From positions 1 through 64,000 of the forward strand of contig CAICTM010000025.1 of the NCBI GenBank assembly GCA_903772945.1: a stretch of DNA of 64,000 bases, written 5' to 3'. A program made the translations under genes and the position numbers. Below are positions 62,022-64,000 of this stretch, piece after piece (position 1 is the stretch's first letter; the number at the start of each line of letters is the position of its first letter). Under the pieces are notes generated by a model. That model searched no databases. It was given only the letters and a program-made list of their open reading frames with translations, and was not told where the DNA came from. This DNA is from Seminavis robusta (lineage: Eukaryota > Bacillariophyta > Bacillariophyceae > Naviculales > Naviculaceae).

Positions 62022-64000
62022 ATGATGGGCTTGAACAATAGTCAGAAGATAGTCCAATCGACTCCGCTGGTGGCACAGCGGCCGAAACGAGCCTCCAGCA
62101 GCTCCAGTCTCCCCAAACGATCCTCCAGTAGTAGTAATGGTGGTCGTTTCGTCTTGTCTCCAAAACTGCTGCTCTCCTACATTGTGATTGGGGCAGCCTG
62201 TTTTTATTCGGGTATTTTCGTTGGGGCACACACGGCAATCCACACATCCGAGTCCGAATCATCCGCATCAGCACCAATGGCTATTGACAGCTGCAAGGAA
62301 CAAGAAGACAAAATGATGGATAAAATCAAGAGACAAGAACACCGCATCAAAAGTCTGCAAGAAAAATTACAAAAAGCAAAGAGTGATCCTCAAAAAGAGC
62401 AGCCACAAGCCCGACAAGCCAGAGAAGAGTCACCCGCCGAAGACACACAACCTCGATTTCCCCAAGGCATGCAAGCTTACATGGGTGGATTAGCGGCCGT
62501 CGACCGATTGGCATTTGCCAAGAAATTCGACGTGGGAGTGGCACTCGACCAAAATTCCAAAGGCAACGAACAAGTACTTCTACTGTACGCGCATCCGGAT
62601 GCGGCGCCAAAATCCGATCCCTTCAAGGCGGCCGAAGCCACCAGCAATACCAAGATACCCGATTTGGGCGAAGATGTGGAAATGGCGACGGAAAATTGTG
62701 ATTTGCTCAATCTGATCTTGACACAACCCAATGAACGACAGCAATGTTTTGCGTTCATGGGACAGTACCGAAGTTATCATATTCAGAAATTCTTGAGACT
62801 GCCCGTTGATGGAGGTCGTTTGGACCGAAATGTACCCCTGCGGTTGCTCAATCGAGGAGCACAAACGTCGGGACGATTGTCCGTAAAGGTCCCTCGCAAA
62901 GAGAACACGCAAGATTATTGGAAAACGCTGACGACATATTTGCAAACTCTGGATGCGACATTGGAAACGTTAAAGCCATTTGCTTCCAAAGCAGCATCCG
63001 CCAACAAAAACAATGCTGTGATTGTCTTGGTTTGCAATCATGGGTGAGTCAGCAACTACATCACAGCACTAGCATGTTTGCTTTTTCTCTCACTTCTTTC
63101 ATTCTGCCGTGCGCTCAACCTTGTTTTCTCTTCGCAGGCAATCCGAGATCCTCATGAATTTTGTCTGTGTCGCTCGGGCCAGAAATGTCGATCTCGCGTC
63201 TGTTCTGGTCTTTGCAACCGATGAAGAAACCAGAGACCTCGCTCTGGGGCTTGGAGTCAATGCATTTTATGATGAAACTGTGAGTTGATGTGTTGTGTTG
63301 TTGATTGTCAAAGTCTACATTGATCGCAACACCAAATCCTTACCCCTGCCTGTCCGTTGGTGGTTGGTGAAGAACTATGGGCATATACCAAAGAAAGCCG
63401 CCGGAAGATATGCTGACCGTACTTTCACAGCAGTCATGATGGCAAAGGTTTACTGCGTGCAAATGACACTCATGCTGGACCATGATGTGCTCTTTTTGGA
63501 TGTCGACATTGCACTATATAGGAATCCATTGGAGTTCTTTCACGACGAGGCTTCGGGCAACTATGATATTTACTTTCAGGATGACGGTGCCAGAGGACTG
63601 TTCTACGCTCCATACTCTGCCAACACTGGCATGTACTATATACGCAACAATGACAGGACACGATACTTTATCAACAGTCTATTGCTGTCTGGTGACTTGA
63701 TCACAGCAACTCACAGTCATCAAATTGCCCTCATATCCCTGCTCAATGAACATGCATCACTGTGCGTACGGCTGCTGGCCTTTACTTTCTCTCGTCTTGG
63801 TCTTGCGTCGATCTCACATTCGCTTCTCCATTGTTGGCTATCAAATTAAAGGTACAATCTAAAGGTCAAGATTTTGTCCAGGGATGCTGACGAGTTTCCA
63901 GGAGGCTTCACTTATCACAAGCGCTTCGACTACATGCGAAACTTGTTTGCGGGCAAAGTGAAACCATACTTGTTCCACATGAGTAAGTAGTGCATTATGT
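62022..64000 (+). CDS. Golgi-type glycosyltransferase (PF03407/GT77-like), partial at the right edge
   Basis: Four exons are inferred (62022-63043, 63138-63279, 63373-63761, 63852-63982), with the gene continuing past the window after a donor ATGA/GTAAGT. All joins are GT-AG and in phase; the acceptor at 63372 was chosen because it gives DET/NYGHIPKKAAG. The N-terminus is basic and Ser-rich, then one membrane segment (LLLSYIVIGAACFYSGIFVGA), then a coiled coil (KEQEDKMMDKIKRQEHRI), as in type II Golgi enzymes. The catalytic part has VFATDEETRDLAL, DRTFTAVMMAKVYCV, the DxD motif in LDVDIALYRNP (D431, D433), a YFQDDGA turn and NTGMYYIRNN. Such enzymes add sugars from nucleotide sugars. Donor and acceptor are unknown. 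Confidence 0.85.

Noticed and set aside
63280-63314. Short intron ending at CAAAG before TCTACATT in the glycosyltransferase gene
   Set aside because: It puts the next exon out of frame and runs to a stop; the acceptor at 63372 restores phase and the family pattern.
1-64000. CRISPR arrays, bacterial operons, rRNA or canonical tRNA genes
   Set aside because: No spaced direct-repeat arrays, ribosome-binding-site patterns or rRNA stretches were seen. The only tRNA-like sequence is the SINE; a covariance-model tRNA scan would be decisive.

Overview
The window looks like nuclear DNA of a photosynthetic stramenopile, most likely a pennate diatom. The reasons are: GT-AG introns mostly 88-107 bp long; two proteins with a signal peptide followed by a twin-arginine thylakoid-lumen signal; a Ty1/Copia element with the VDDFG-type reverse transcriptase common in diatoms; and host families such as SPX-EXS, Misato, B/A-type cyclin and PF03407-type glycosyltransferase. 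The species cannot be fixed from the sequence. Several apparent long frames begin at TTG or GTG, so starts were moved to the first plausible ATG.

Layout. 1-2900 holds an unidentified partial frame on the minus strand, AT-rich DNA and nothing else recognised. 2901-11020 is a protein kinase gene split by an old, broken Copia-type LTR element (about 3744-10325). Next come a small orphan gene (minus), a 2,630-residue IQ-motif protein in one exon, and a seven-exon XPR1-type phosphate exporter. After these lie a membrane-anchored aldo-keto reductase and a thylakoid-lumen protein. From 28.9 to 46.5 kb there are three paralogous genes in which an N-terminal fatty acyl-CoA reductase is fused to a C-terminal DHAP/glycerol-3-phosphate acyltransferase. 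Between them sit a cyclin, a heme-oxygenase-like protein with a changed distal-pocket residue, a Misato gene with two apparent frame breaks, and a tRNA-like SINE with an 18-bp target duplication. The right third carries an IQ-repeat/SHAW (TIR-like) protein, a diacylglycerol/sphingosine-kinase-like protein, a lipoyl-like protein without a lipoylation lysine, a second lumen protein, several orphans, a UBC/RWD-like protein and a glycosyltransferase that runs off the edge.

The most striking content is the reductase-acyltransferase trio. Reductase and DHAP acyltransferase supply the two substrates of alkyl-DHAP synthase (fatty alcohol and acyl-DHAP), so the fusion suggests ether-lipid (or wax/alcohol) metabolism in a membrane. 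In the first copy the acyltransferase has lost its catalytic His and its EG motif while the reductase motifs remain, which suggests subfunctionalisation inside the cluster. Neighbouring genes are often divergent with short shared upstream regions. Intergenic DNA is sprinkled with palindromic ACCGGT/GGTACC and ACATGTA motifs.
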